Of a stretch of DNA of 64,000 nt, positions 51,297 to 60,857 are shown in pieces (position 1 is the first letter of the stretch; every line of letters begins with the position of its first letter). The position numbers and the translations under genes were made by a program. The stretch spans positions 62,001 to 126,000 of the forward strand of contig CAJXWQ010000003.1 of the NCBI GenBank assembly GCA_913062605.1. Direction: 5' to 3'. The notes under the pieces are model-generated. The model was not told the origin of the DNA, made no database searches, and saw only the letters and a list, made by a program, of their open reading frames with translations. The stretch comes from an uncultured Cellvibrionales bacterium (lineage in GTDB: Bacteria > Pseudomonadota > Gammaproteobacteria > Pseudomonadales > Porticoccaceae).

Positions 51297-52838
51297 ATGA
51301 AAATTAGATCTCAAGTTGGAATGGTGCTGAACCTCGATAAATGTATCGGCTGTCACACCTGCTCAATTACTTGTAAAAATGTGTGGACCTCCCGTGAAGG
51401 TATGGAATACGCCTGGTTCAACAATGTTGAAACCAAGCCAGGTATTGGTTACCCGAAAGAGTGGGAAAACCAGGACAAATGGAATGGCGGTTGGATTCGT
51501 AACAAAGATGGTTCTATCAATCCAAAAATTGGTGGCAAATTCCGGGTGCTGGCAAATATTTTCTCCAACCCTGATTTGCCTCAGATAGATGATTACTATG
51601 AGCCGTTTGATTTTGACTACCAGCATTTGCATACAGCACCTTTGTCAGAGCATCAGCCTACTGCGCGTCCGCGCTCGTTGATATCTGGCAAACGTATGCA
51701 GAAAATCGAATGGGGTCCAAACTGGGAAGAAATTCTCGGTACTGAATTCGAAAAGCGTAAGGTCGATAAAAACTTCGACAATATGCAAAAGGAAATGTAC
51801 GGCGAATTCGAAAACACCTTCATGATGTATTTGCCTCGGTTGTGTGAGCACTGTCTCAATCCTACCTGTGCCGCATCCTGTCCATCAGGTGCGATCTACA
51901 AGCGTGAAGAGGATGGCATCGTACTGATTGACCAGGAGAAGTGTCGTGGCTGGCGGATGTGTGTATCCGGTTGTCCTTACAAAAAAATCTACTTCAACTG
52001 GAAATCCGGTAAATCAGAAAAATGTATTTTCTGTTACCCCCGGATTGAATCTGGTCAGCCTACTGTTTGTTCTGAAACCTGTGTGGGTCGTATTCGCTAC
52101 CTGGGTGTGCTGTTGTATGACGCCGACAGAATTCAGGAAGTGGCCAGTACTGAAAATGAGAAGGACCTGTATAAAGAGCAGTTGGGGATCTTCCTTGACC
52201 CTAATGATCCAGCTGTTATTGCTCAGGCCCGAAAAGATGGTGTTCCGGACTCAACGATTACCGCAGCTCAGCAATCGCCCGTGTACAAACTGGCAGTAGA
52301 TTGGCAGCTGGCGTTACCGTTGCACCCTGAATACCGTACTCTGCCGATGGTTTGGTATGTGCCGCCACTGTCACCTATTCAGTCTGCTGCAGACGCAGGC
52401 CACATGGGCATGAACGGTATTATCCCAGATGTTGATTCCTTGCGTATTCCAGTGCAATACCTAGCGAATTTACTCACTGCTGGTGATGAGGAGCCGGTCA
52501 AGTTGGCACTCAAGCGCCTGCTGGCCATGCGTGCCTACAAACGCTCACAGATTGTTGATAACGAGCAGGATTTAGCTGTGCTGGCAGAGGTAGGTTTAAG
52601 TGAGCTACAGGTAGAAGAAATGTACCGCTACCTGGCCATTGCCAACTACGAGGATCGCTTTGTGATTCCCACGGCTCACCGTGAAGAGGCGATGTCGGAA
52701 GCTTTTGCCGAACGCGGAGGTTGTGGGTTCTCCTTCGGTAATGGTTGCTCCACGGGTGAGTCTGATATCAACTTGTTTGGTACCAAAAAAACCACTCGCC
52801 GGGATGTGATCGACACCGTTCAGGTTTGGGAGGAATAA
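51297..52838 (+). CDS. narH: Respiratory nitrate reductase beta subunit
   Basis: The 513-residue electron-transfer subunit with four Fe-S clusters. The cysteine groups are CIGCHTCSITC (16-26), CEHCLNPTCAASC, CRGWRMCVSGC and CIFCYPRIESGQPTVC. The tryptophan in CRGWRMC replaces a cysteine, as in E. coli NarH, giving a [3Fe-4S] cluster. GGAGA precedes the ATG, 12 nt after narG. Confidence 0.97.
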   Translation: MKIRSQVGMVLNLDKCIGCHTCSITCKNVWTSREGMEYAWFNNVETKPGIGYPKEWENQDKWNGGWIRNKDGSINPKIGGKFRVLANIFSNPDLPQIDDYYEPFDFDYQHLHTAPLSEHQPTARPRSLISGKRMQKIEWGPNWEEILGTEFEKRKVDKNFDNMQKEMYGEFENTFMMYLPRLCEHCLNPTCAASCPSGAIYKREEDGIVLIDQEKCRGWRMCVSGCPYKKIYFNWKSGKSEKCIFCYPRIESGQPTVCSETCVGRIRYLGVLLYDADRIQEVASTENEKDLYKEQLGIFLDPNDPAVIAQARKDGVPDSTITAAQQSPVYKLAVDWQLALPLHPEYRTLPMVWYVPPLSPIQSAADAGHMGMNGIIPDVDSLRIPVQYLANLLTAGDEEPVKLALKRLLAMRAYKRSQIVDNEQDLAVLAEVGLSELQVEEMYRYLAIANYEDRFVIPTAHREEAMSEAFAERGGCGFSFGNGCSTGESDINLFGTKKTTRRDVIDTVQVWEE

Positions 52839-52842
52839 TATC

Positions 52843-53544
52843 GTGGATATTATCAAAGTGATTTCTCGATTGATGGACTACCCCAATGCTGAGCTTCAGG
52901 CTCAGGTGCCAGAGATTGAAACAGTGATTAACGATGCACGGGAGATTTCTCCCGATATGCGCCAACAGTTAACCCATCTGCTTCATGAAATTTACGACGG
53001 TGATTTACTTGATGCTCAGGAAGCCTACACGGGTCTGTATGATCGTGGACGCTCTCTGTCACTATTGTTGTTTGAACATGTGCACGGTGAATCTCGCGAC
53101 CGTGGTCAGGCAATGGTAGATCTGCTGGGTATTTATGAGGAGCACGGCTTCAGTATTAATGCCCGGGAGCTGCCCGACCATATTCCTCTACACCTAGAGT
53201 TTCTGGCCCACCTTCCCGACCTTGAAATACGTGAGGGGTTGTCGGATGTCAGCCATATTCTCGGTGTTCTCAGTGCCCGGTTACAGGAGCGTGAATCTCC
53301 TTATGCTGCACTGTTTGACGCACTACTGGTAATCAGTGGTGTGAATGTCAATGTTGATGAATTGCGGGAAAAAGTGGCAGGGGAAAAGCGGGATGATACC
53401 CTGGAAGAGCTGGACAAAATCTGGGAGGAAGAAGCCGTCACCTTTGGTGCTGGTGATGCCCTCGGCAGTGGTTGTTCATCTTCAACGCCGGTTTCACCCA
53501 AAAAATCAGCCAATGATGCCGTAGCCGTTCGCTGGGCAAATTAA
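52843..53544 (+). CDS. narJ: Nitrate reductase assembly chaperone
   Basis: A 233-residue cytoplasmic chaperone that holds apo-NarGH during cofactor insertion. Family marks are SRLMDYPNAELQ at the start, AYTGLYDRGRSLSLLLFEHVHGESRDRG (seen as GLYDRGRSLSLLLFEH and HGESRDRG), and DHIPLHLEFLAHL. The C-terminal part, including SGCSSSTPVSP, is low in complexity. It starts with GTG behind GGAGG and directly follows narH. Confidence 0.95.
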   Translation: MDIIKVISRLMDYPNAELQAQVPEIETVINDAREISPDMRQQLTHLLHEIYDGDLLDAQEAYTGLYDRGRSLSLLLFEHVHGESRDRGQAMVDLLGIYEEHGFSINARELPDHIPLHLEFLAHLPDLEIREGLSDVSHILGVLSARLQERESPYAALFDALLVISGVNVNVDELREKVAGEKRDDTLEELDKIWEEEAVTFGAGDALGSGCSSSTPVSPKKSANDAVAVRWAN

Positions 53545-53554
53545 GGAGTAATTT

Positions 53555-54244
53555 ATGAATAGTAATACTATCTTATTTGGCCTGTACCCTTATGTGGCAG
53601 CAATGGTCTGTTTGGTCGGTTGCTGGGCTCGTTACGATCGTGAGCAATATTCCTGGAAGGCGGGTTCCAGTCAGATGTTGCGTACGAAAGGCATGCGAAT
53701 AGCCAGCAATGCCTTCCATGTGGGGATTTTGTTTGTATTAGCAGGCCACTTTGTTGGTTTGCTTATGCCAGAGTCCCTTTACCACCATGTTATCTCTACG
53801 CCTAACAAGCAATTGTTGGCAATGGTGTCAGGTGGTGTGTTTGGTGCTCTCTGTTTTGTTGGTATGACAATGTTGATTGTTCGTCGCTTTACCGATGATA
53901 GGGTTAAGGCAAGCAGTAGTTTTTCGGATAACCTGGTACTGGTTCTGTTGTATATCCAGTTGATATTGGGCTTGAGCACTATCTTTGCTTCAAGCCAGCA
54001 TATGGATGGATCTGTTATGGTGATGTTGGCTGACTGGGCACAATCTATTGTTCTCTTCCGGCCAATGGAAGCAGCTGCCTCGATTGCTCCAGTAGGTTTG
54101 GTGTATAAGCTACACGTATTTTTGGGAATGACCTTGTTCTTGATCTTTCCTTTCACACGTCTAGTTCATATCATTAGCGGTGTGGCCGCGCCAGTAAAAT
54201 ACTTGCTACGCAATTATCAGATTGTTCGTCGGAAGCGCGCATAA
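53555..54244 (+). CDS. narI: Respiratory nitrate reductase gamma subunit
   Basis: The 229-residue diheme cytochrome b that takes electrons from quinol and passes them to NarH. Five hydrophobic helices are seen. Candidate heme ligands lie in NAFHVGILFVLAGHFVG (two His in helix 2) and in KLHVFLGMTLF and TRLVHIIS (helix 5). AAGGAG precedes the start. It is the last nar gene before a strong terminator. Confidence 0.96.
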   Translation: MNSNTILFGLYPYVAAMVCLVGCWARYDREQYSWKAGSSQMLRTKGMRIASNAFHVGILFVLAGHFVGLLMPESLYHHVISTPNKQLLAMVSGGVFGALCFVGMTMLIVRRFTDDRVKASSSFSDNLVLVLLYIQLILGLSTIFASSQHMDGSVMVMLADWAQSIVLFRPMEAAASIAPVGLVYKLHVFLGMTLFLIFPFTRLVHIISGVAAPVKYLLRNYQIVRRKRA

Positions 54245-54264
54245 TCCGAGTTGTATTTGGTGCG

Positions 54265-54291
54265 AAAGGCCGGGATAATCTCCCGGCCTTT
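54265..54291 (+). terminator. Rho-independent terminator after narI
   Basis: A perfect 11-bp stem, AAAGGCCGGGA/TCCCGGCCTTT, with TAATC loop, followed by A-TTTT. Confidence 0.88.
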
Positions 54292-54304
54292 ATTTTCGGC
54301 GCTT

Positions 54305-54330
54305 TCCAAGACAAACGGTCCAAGACAAAC
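54305..54330 (+). repeat. 12-bp direct repeat upstream of ppiC
   Basis: TCCAAGACAAAC occurs at 54305-54316 and 54319-54330, 14 bp apart, between the nar terminator and the peptidyl-prolyl isomerase gene. Confidence 0.55.
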
Positions 54331-54350
54331 TGCAATGAGAGAATACCCTT

Positions 54351-55178
54351 ATGAACTGCCCATCCGCTGATAAACCCACAGACAATACACCAATTGAGAT
54401 CTCTGAAGTCAAGGTGAACGGTACTGTCATTACACCAGATGAGATTGCTCGTGAGATGCAATTCCATGCAGCTGATTCTCAGGAGGCGGCCAAACAAAAG
54501 GCCTCTGAAGTGTTGATTATTCAACTGTTGTTGCTGCAGAAAGCCAGGGAAATGGGCCTGGATAAGGATTTGCCCTCAGAGAGTGACGTGCCCTCTGAAG
54601 AGACCATTATTAGTCGATTGGTAGAAAAAGAAGCTTCAGCACAGGATGTTACAGAAGAAGAATGCCAGCGGTATTATGATGCGAACAAGGACCAGTTTGT
54701 CAGTCAGGATTTGATGGAGTTAAAGCATATTCTGTTGGGTGCTGATCCAGAAGATGAGGAAAAAAGAGCCACAGCTAAAGAGGCGGCACATACACTGATT
54801 TCCAAGCTGGTTGAGTCATTTGAGCAATTCGAAGCATTGGCCAATGAGCATTCAGACTGTCCTTCCAAGGAAACGGGTGGCAGCTTGGGGCAGATTACTC
54901 GAGGCCAGACTACGCCTGAGTTTGAAGATGCAGTATTTAAGCTTGAAGAAGGCCTGGCTGAAGACCCTGTTGAATCCAAGTATGGTTTTCATGTGGTCTA
55001 TATTGACAAGAAGTTGTCAGGAAAGCAGCTGGAATTTGAGCAAGTTAAAAATGATGTAGCTAACATGTTGATGGAGTTTGGGCAGCGTAAAGCGATTGCT
55101 CAGTATATTCATAAGTTGGTCGATGAGTCTGAAATTGAAGGTATTGATTTCGAAATAGGTCGTCCACTTACCAATTAA
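54351..55178 (+). CDS. Parvulin-type peptidyl-prolyl isomerase linked to nar
   Basis: A 275-residue PpiC/NifM-like protein: a helical N-terminal part (about 25-120), then one parvulin domain (about 125-225) with MELKHILLG, EHSDCPSKETGGSLGQITRG (20 residues), FEDAVFKLEEG and SKYGFHVVYIDKK. No signal peptide, so cytoplasmic. In pseudomonads an equivalent gene follows narI (PA3871), where it is believed to help nitrate reductase mature. Here it lies 60 nt past the nar terminator, so it may depend on read-through. Confidence 0.92.
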   Translation: MNCPSADKPTDNTPIEISEVKVNGTVITPDEIAREMQFHAADSQEAAKQKASEVLIIQLLLLQKAREMGLDKDLPSESDVPSEETIISRLVEKEASAQDVTEEECQRYYDANKDQFVSQDLMELKHILLGADPEDEEKRATAKEAAHTLISKLVESFEQFEALANEHSDCPSKETGGSLGQITRGQTTPEFEDAVFKLEEGLAEDPVESKYGFHVVYIDKKLSGKQLEFEQVKNDVANMLMEFGQRKAIAQYIHKLVDESEIEGIDFEIGRPLTN

Positions 55179-55206
55179 TCGTATTTTTAATACTCTCGGC
55201 TCTTCT

Positions 55207-55247
55207 TTGCATGCACTTCTAAGTCCTCCATTTGGGGGTGCATGCAA
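55207..55247. terminator. Bidirectional terminator between ppiC and liuC
   Basis: Arms TTGCATGCAC (55207-55216) and GTGCATGCAA (55238-55247) form a perfect 10-bp stem around a loop that can pair further (CCTCC/GGGGG). AT-rich sequence follows. It separates two convergent genes. Confidence 0.7.
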
Positions 55248-55260
55248 ATATTATCTTATT

Positions 55261-56052
55261 TTAGTTATCCTGCCGCCAATGGGGTTTACGTTTTTCGAGG
55301 AAAGCGGATAACCCTTCTTGCCCCTCTGCCGATCGTCTGATATCAGCGATACGCTCACAAGTTTCCTTGATTAACTCATCGTTGACGGGGCGGTTTCTGA
55401 TGTCCTTTACTAATTGTTTGGCTGAATGCATTGCTGTGGGGCTGTTTTCTAACAGCGTGGTGATGAGTTGAGCAATAGTGTTGTCCAGCAGTGTCTCTTC
55501 AACCGCGTCATTGATTAGTCCAAGTTCGACCGCCTGCGGTGCATCGAACTTTTCTCCCGTCATGAAATAGTATCTTGCTGCACAAGAGCCCATAGCTTCT
55601 ATGATGTAGGGGCTGATGGTGGCCGGAATCAGGCCAATCTTTACCTCGCTGAAAGCAAATGATGCCTTCATTGCGGCGATGGCAATATCACAGCAACTGA
55701 TCAGGCCAAGTGCTCCGCCAAAGGCTGCTCCTTGCACTCTTGCAATAGTAGGCAGGGGCATCTCCTTCAGTGTTTTAAGCATTTTGGCCAGGTTTTTGGC
55801 ATCTTTTAGATTCTCTTTATAGCTGTATTCACCCATGCGTTTCATCCAGGCAAGGTCGGCACCGGCAGAAAATATTTTTCCCTCTGCCGCCAATATCATT
55901 ACCCGGGCCGAAGGGTTGGTCATGGTTGTCTCAAAAGCACTGGTTAGTTCATCCACCATGCAGTCATCAAAGGCATTATGTGTGTGGGGCCTACTGAGGG
56001 TGACGGTGGCCACACCTCGAGAATCCGTTGTTAGTCTCACCCTGTTGTTCAT
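55261..56052 (-). CDS. liuC: Methylglutaconyl-CoA hydratase (enoyl-CoA hydratase family)
   Basis: Hydrates 3-methylglutaconyl-CoA to HMG-CoA in leucine degradation. The 263-residue crotonase-fold protein has FSAGADLAWMKRM (oxyanion hole region), RVQGAAFGGALGLISCCD and the catalytic-glutamate region FSEVKIGLIPATISPY. FSAGADL with AWMKRM is typical of LiuC. It is the last gene of liuR-A-B-C, 18 nt after liuB. Confidence 0.92.
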   Translation of the reverse strand: MNNRVRLTTDSRGVATVTLSRPHTHNAFDDCMVDELTSAFETTMTNPSARVMILAAEGKIFSAGADLAWMKRMGEYSYKENLKDAKNLAKMLKTLKEMPLPTIARVQGAAFGGALGLISCCDIAIAAMKASFAFSEVKIGLIPATISPYIIEAMGSCAARYYFMTGEKFDAPQAVELGLINDAVEETLLDNTIAQLITTLLENSPTAMHSAKQLVKDIRNRPVNDELIKETCERIADIRRSAEGQEGLSAFLEKRKPHWRQDN

Positions 56053-56070
56053 ATGATGACTCCCGCAAGC

Positions 56071-57678
56071 CTACATTCTAAATACACCGAAATGTGTGTC
56101 TTCTATGGGTTTGTTTAATGCGGCACTAAGAGATAGCCCCAACACTTTTCGTGTGTCTGAGGGATCAATAACACCATCATCCCAAAGCCGGGCCGATGCG
56201 TAGTGGGGATTTCCCTGTAACTCGTACTGCTCGATGACGGGGTGCTTAATGGATGCCTCAAGTTCCTCTGTCCAGGGTTTATTCGCTTTCATATGTTGCT
56301 CTCGCTTTACTTGTGCCAGCACGCTGGCAGCTTGTTCCCCACCCATGACTGAGATTCGTGCATTGGGCCACATAAACAGAAAGCGAGGGTCATAGGCACG
56401 ACCACACATGCCGTAGTTTCCAGCACCGAAAGAGCCACCGATAATCACGGTAAATTTAGGGACTTTAGCGCAGGCTACCGCTGCGACCATTTTTGCACCA
56501 TGTTTGGCGATACCTTTGGCTTCGTGGTATTTCCCCACCATAAAGCCGGTGATGTTTTGTAGGAAAATAAGCGGGATTTTCCGTTGGGTGCAGAGTTCTA
56601 TGAAGTGAGCGCCTTTCAAGGCCGACTCACTGAACAGAATCCCGTTGTTTGCAATAATGCCCACAGGATGACCAAATAAATGGGAAAACCCACATACCAA
56701 TGTGGTGCCATAGAGTGTTTTGAACTCGTCAAAGTTAGACCCATCCACCACTCTGGCAATGACTTCCCTTACGTCGTAGGTCTGGTGCTGGTTATGGGGG
56801 ACGATGCCGTAGATTTCCTGAGAATCGTATAAGGGTTCTAGGGGGTCTCTGATGTCCAGTTTTTGCCATTTTTTTCGATTTGTATTGGCGACACATTGTC
56901 GAGCCAGTTGTAGGGCATGATGATCATCATCGGCGCAGTGATCGGCTACACCGGATGTGTGGCAGTGCAAATCGGCACCACCCAGTTCTTCGGCGGTGAC
57001 ATTTTCTCCTGTGGCGGCCTTTACCAGCGGTGGACCACCAATAAAAATAGTTCCTTGGTTTTTGACGATAATGGATTCATCTGCCATGGCTGGCACATAG
57101 GCTCCACCTGCGGTACAGGAACCCATCACCACGGCAATTTGAGGAATATTTAGTGAAGACATGTTGGCTTGGTTAAAAAAAATGCGGCCAAAATGCTCTC
57201 GATCGGGAAACACCTCATCTTGATGGGGCAGATGTGCCCCCCCGGAATCCACAAGATAAATACAGGGTAGGTTGTTCTCCTGTGCAATTTGTTGGGCGCG
57301 CAGGTGTTTTTTTACGGTGAGTGGATAGTAGGTGCCACCTTTTACCGTGGCGTCATTGGCTATAATGATGGTTTCCTGACCACAGATTTGACCGATTCCT
57401 GTGATCAGACCCGCGGCGGGTAGATAATCGTCATACACATCCCAGGCAGCTAGAGGGGAGAGTTCCAGGAAAGGAGAGTCTTGATCGAGCAATAGCTTAA
57501 TACGCTCTCGAGGCAATAATTTTCCCTTACCTGTATGTCGTTCACGGGCGCTTTTATCTCCACCATGTTTAATCTGGTCCAGCTTGCAGTTGAGGTTCTC
57601 CACATGCGCTTGCATGTGTTGCCTGTTTTCCACAAATTCATCCGATCTAAGGTCAACCTTTGATTGAATGGTTGTCAT
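56071..57678 (-). CDS. liuB: Methylcrotonoyl-CoA carboxylase beta subunit
   Basis: The 535-residue carboxyltransferase subunit, moving CO2 from biotin to 3-methylcrotonyl-CoA. Marks are [48 protein letters not shown] and [18 protein letters not shown], all typical of MccB/LiuB. The start at 57678 has GAGGTAG upstream; a 5-residue extension is possible. The biotin-carrying alpha subunit (LiuD), normally encoded next to it, is absent from this operon and from the window. Confidence 0.95.
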   Translation of the reverse strand: MTTIQSKVDLRSDEFVENRQHMQAHVENLNCKLDQIKHGGDKSARERHTGKGKLLPRERIKLLLDQDSPFLELSPLAAWDVYDDYLPAAGLITGIGQICGQETIIIANDATVKGGTYYPLTVKKHLRAQQIAQENNLPCIYLVDSGGAHLPHQDEVFPDREHFGRIFFNQANMSSLNIPQIAVVMGSCTAGGAYVPAMADESIIVKNQGTIFIGGPPLVKAATGENVTAEELGGADLHCHTSGVADHCADDDHHALQLARQCVANTNRKKWQKLDIRDPLEPLYDSQEIYGIVPHNQHQTYDVREVIARVVDGSNFDEFKTLYGTTLVCGFSHLFGHPVGIIANNGILFSESALKGAHFIELCTQRKIPLIFLQNITGFMVGKYHEAKGIAKHGAKMVAAVACAKVPKFTVIIGGSFGAGNYGMCGRAYDPRFLFMWPNARISVMGGEQAASVLAQVKREQHMKANKPWTEELEASIKHPVIEQYELQGNPHYASARLWDDGVIDPSDTRKVLGLSLSAALNKPIEDTHFGVFRM

Positions 57679-57737
57679 AACTGCTACCTCCACTTTGCCC
57701 CAACAGCGCCTGCTTATAAAGATTCCTGTAAGGTTGT

Positions 57738-58907
57738 CTATTCTGTTTCCTTGAAGAGTTCTCTGCCTATTAACATGCGTCGTATTTCGCTGGTACCCGC
57801 ACCTATTTCATAAAGCTTGGCATCTCGTAACAGCCGACCTGTAGGGTAATCATTCATGTAGCCATTCCCTCCCAGTAACTGAATGGCATCCAGCGCTATT
57901 TTTGTGGCCATCTCGGCAGTAAATAAGATAACTGCTGCAGCATCTTTTCTTGAACTCTCACCACGGTCGCAGGCTGCTGCTACGGTATATAGGTAGGCTC
58001 GACAGGCATTGAGGCCGGCATACATATCGGCCAGTTTTCCCTGAACCAGTTGGAACTCTCCGATGGGCTTACCAAATTGTTGGCGGTCGTGGATGTAGGG
58101 CAGCACAATATCCATACAGGCTTGCATGATGCCCACTGGCCCACCTGAAAGAAGGGTGCGTTCCGTGTCCAGCCCTGACATGAGTACAGTGAGACCTTGA
58201 TCTTCCTTGCCTAGAACATTATCGGTAGGAACCTCGCAGTTTTCGAACACCAGTTCACAGGTGTTCGAGCCACGCATACCTAATTTATCCAGTTTTTGGT
58301 GACGGGAAAAACCAGGATAGTCTCGTTCGATAATGAAAGCAGTAATACCACAGGTGCTTTGATGATTACTCGTTTTGGCATAAACCACGTAGGTGGTAGC
58401 ATCAGGACCATTGGTGATCCACATCTTATTGCCATTGAAAATATATCTGTTGCCCTGTTTGGCTGCACGTAACCTCATGCTTAGTACATCGGACCCAGCA
58501 TTAGGTTCGGACATGGCCAGTGCACCAATATGTTCACCAGAACATAACTTGGGTAAGTATTGTTTTTTTTGTGCTGGAGTGCCGTGTTTAAAAATCTGGT
58601 TTACGCAAAGGTTGGAGTGAGCAGCATAGGAGAGTCCAATGGATGCTGATGCTCTTGATATTTCCTCCATGGCGACCGCATGGGCTAAATACCCCATATT
58701 AGTTCCGCCATAGTCTTCAGATACTGTGATTCCCAGCAGTCCCATTCCCCCCAGCTTGCGCCATAGATCAGGAGGAAATTCATTGTCTCGATCGATATCT
58801 GCTGCTCTTGGTGCTATTTCTGCCTGTGAGAATTGATAGACGCTTCGGCGTAACAGGTCTATATCTTCACCCAGATGAAAGTTCAGGTTGGGGTAGGGGG
58901 TGTTCAC
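57738..58907 (-). CDS. liuA: Isovaleryl-CoA dehydrogenase
   Basis: Oxidises isovaleryl-CoA to 3-methylcrotonyl-CoA, passing electrons to ETF. The 389-residue acyl-CoA dehydrogenase has [46 protein letters not shown], the segment [18 protein letters not shown] with the isovaleryl-specific catalytic glutamate region, and the C-terminal [19 protein letters not shown]. First enzyme of the liu operon, 34 nt after liuR. Confidence 0.94.
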   Translation of the reverse strand: MNTPYPNLNFHLGEDIDLLRRSVYQFSQAEIAPRAADIDRDNEFPPDLWRKLGGMGLLGITVSEDYGGTNMGYLAHAVAMEEISRASASIGLSYAAHSNLCVNQIFKHGTPAQKKQYLPKLCSGEHIGALAMSEPNAGSDVLSMRLRAAKQGNRYIFNGNKMWITNGPDATTYVVYAKTSNHQSTCGITAFIIERDYPGFSRHQKLDKLGMRGSNTCELVFENCEVPTDNVLGKEDQGLTVLMSGLDTERTLLSGGPVGIMQACMDIVLPYIHDRQQFGKPIGEFQLVQGKLADMYAGLNACRAYLYTVAAACDRGESSRKDAAAVILFTAEMATKIALDAIQLLGGNGYMNDYPTGRLLRDAKLYEIGAGTSEIRRMLIGRELFKETE

Positions 58908-58941
58908 TGCCTGATACCTCCTCGGTCAGGCTTGAGTTGCT

Positions 58942-59337
58942 TCAGCTGCTGATCTTATTTAGAGCTTTTCGGCAGGCAGCCTCGGCTTCTTTCAAGTCAT
59001 GCCTCATTGTATTGATGTCATTTAATTGCTGTTTTAGCTTTTCCCTTTGTATTTGAATGCGTTCAAGTAAGCTGTTGAGTTGAGTGGTATTGCCCTGATC
59101 CGGGTCGTACATCTCGACAATTTCTCGGCTTTCTTCAAGGCTGAACCCCAGTCTTTTTCCACGAAGAATCAGTTTGAGTTTGGTTCGATCAGCCGGGGTA
59201 TAAATACGGGTTTTCCCCCGCCGTTGAGGTGTTAGCAGACCAATGTCTTCATAGTGTCTGATGCTGCGAGTGGTCACCTCAAACTCCCGGGATAAGTCGC
59301 TAATACCGTATTCTGCGGTTTTAGTATTCATTGTCAT
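58942..59337 (-). CDS. liuR: MerR-family regulator of leucine/isovalerate degradation
   Basis: A 131-residue MerR-type regulator, first gene of the liu operon. The DNA-binding part has YGISDLSREFEVTTRSIRHYEDIGL and KTRIYTPADRTKLKLI, shown here as GISDLSREFEVTTRSIRHY. A C-terminal coiled coil (about 80-120) serves dimerisation. The start is uncertain (59337 preferred; 59331 and 59367 possible). A perfect 16-bp palindrome about 48 nt upstream is the expected LiuR site. Confidence 0.9.
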   Translation of the reverse strand: MTMNTKTAEYGISDLSREFEVTTRSIRHYEDIGLLTPQRRGKTRIYTPADRTKLKLILRGKRLGFSLEESREIVEMYDPDQGNTTQLNSLLERIQIQREKLKQQLNDINTMRHDLKEAEAACRKALNKISS

Positions 59338-59384
59338 TATTCTGTATCTCTTTTGGTCTTCCGTCATCTAAAGCATAGTTTACC

Positions 59385-59400
59385 TTTACGTTAACGTAAA
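59385..59400. promoter_or_regulatory. LiuR operator
   Basis: TTTACGTTAACGTAAA is a perfect 16-bp palindrome upstream of liuR, closely like the LiuR sites described for gammaproteobacteria (core ACGTTAACGT). It would place LiuR on its own operon promoter. Confidence 0.8.
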
Positions 59401-59489
59401 TATAGAGTTTAGCTTAGACGAGAACATTATTAGATGAAGAGGTTATGACGAGCTCTGGGTTGGCTTGGATTAACTCCCTGATGATCTAT

Positions 59490-60695
59490 CTAGTGATCGC
59501 GGTTGAGTAGGGCAAGCTGTTGAGAGACCAGTTTTTCGGCACTGTCATTGAGTCCGTTGACTCGATATAAGGGGCTATCTTCGGCGAGTGGTGATAAATC
59601 GATATCAGAGAGTGATGAGTGAGAGCCGGTATCTTTATCCAGCAATATTTCACCTGTCACCGCTTTATCCAATAACGTTATCAAGTGCTCTACACGTTTC
59701 TCATGATTACGTTCGTTAAGTAGCTTGGATGTGGAGGCTTGTTGTTGAGAGCTTGAAATGGCACCAGCAAGTTCGACAGTGATTCCTTGAGTAGCGAGTA
59801 ATTGATGCGTTAGCTGGAACAATGCGGTGGCACAGTAAATAGCTCGCAGTCGGTGATCACCATCCTCATCTAAGTTGCTGAACTCAAGATAGATACTATG
59901 GCGACCTCCGCTAAGCCGGGTGGCCCCATACAACTCGGTAGCGTCATCTACTAAGTGGTCAAGCCGGATCATCAGTGATTCAAAGTGCTCCTGATTGAGT
60001 AAACTTTCAAGTCGAGGTAAATTTTGGCAGATAATACCTAGCAGAGAACTATGGCAGGCAAGCTGGTCTTCAGTGGGCGATTGCCGAGTGGCCAGTAGTG
60101 GTGCAATCCGTTGTTCAAGGAGGCTTAATTCGTCAAGTTTTATTGACTCATCACCGGGGAGTTGCTGAGAAAGGTGGTTTAGTCTGGTAGAGATTTTACG
60201 GCCCCATTGGATGGATAGCAGTACCAGAATGGAGGTTAATACTAGCCAAAAAATGATAAAGGTTCGTATGAGCTCTTTAAATGAAGCTGAAAAATGGTGC
60301 CGATCCAGATCGATCGTGACATAACCGGCAATCGTATTTTCTATGGTTATGGGGCTGGTGTGTACACTTAGATCACTCTCTTGAAGGTGTGCTGGTTGGG
60401 CTTGGACCAAAAGGCGATGACTGGCATCGTAGACAGAGGCACGCTTTATACCACCCACCCTTAGCATTTCATCAACTTCAACCTGTAGGCTGAGGGTGTC
60501 TTGGTGAATAATTGGGTCTCGTATAATTTTTGCCAGTTGGGCAGAAAGTGTTGTGCCGAGGTGATTGAGTTGCTCGGTGGCATGTAAATTTAACTGCAGG
60601 CTGAGAACCAGTGAAATCAGCAGACCTATTGCCAAGGAAAATATCAGAGTCAATGTGGGCAGTCTTCTGGCAAGTGATTTATGCGTAGCGCCCAT
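59490..60695 (-). CDS. AhpA/YtjB-family membrane protein
   Basis: A 401-residue protein with an N-terminal helix (about 14-34), a periplasmic region (about 35-135) and a second helix (about 140-160), followed by a cytoplasmic part. The layout resembles a sensor without kinase, as in the SMP_2/YtjB family. Its place, divergent from serB, matches the ytjB(smp)-serB neighbourhood of E. coli. I start it at the ATG at 60695; a TTG just before is possible. Function is poorly known. Confidence 0.8.
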   Translation of the reverse strand: MGATHKSLARRLPTLTLIFSLAIGLLISLVLSLQLNLHATEQLNHLGTTLSAQLAKIIRDPIIHQDTLSLQVEVDEMLRVGGIKRASVYDASHRLLVQAQPAHLQESDLSVHTSPITIENTIAGYVTIDLDRHHFSASFKELIRTFIIFWLVLTSILVLLSIQWGRKISTRLNHLSQQLPGDESIKLDELSLLEQRIAPLLATRQSPTEDQLACHSSLLGIICQNLPRLESLLNQEHFESLMIRLDHLVDDATELYGATRLSGGRHSIYLEFSNLDEDGDHRLRAIYCATALFQLTHQLLATQGITVELAGAISSSQQQASTSKLLNERNHEKRVEHLITLLDKAVTGEILLDKDTGSHSSLSDIDLSPLAEDSPLYRVNGLNDSAEKLVSQQLALLNRDH

Positions 60696-60857
60696 CAAGT
60701 AAAATTTCCGTCATATTTATTGGTATAAGGCTGGTTGGCTATATTTGTTAGCCAAGTTTGTTCGATAGACGCATTCTATCTTATTCCCCGCTCTCCTATA
60801 ATACCCGCCTAATAAAGGTAGCTGGCGTGGCACTTGTCACTTGCGATGGGATTAGTT

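Noticed and set aside
50706-51356. 216-residue minus-strand frame over narG/narH
   Set aside because: Antisense shadow of two well-identified genes; histidine-rich, low-complexity product.
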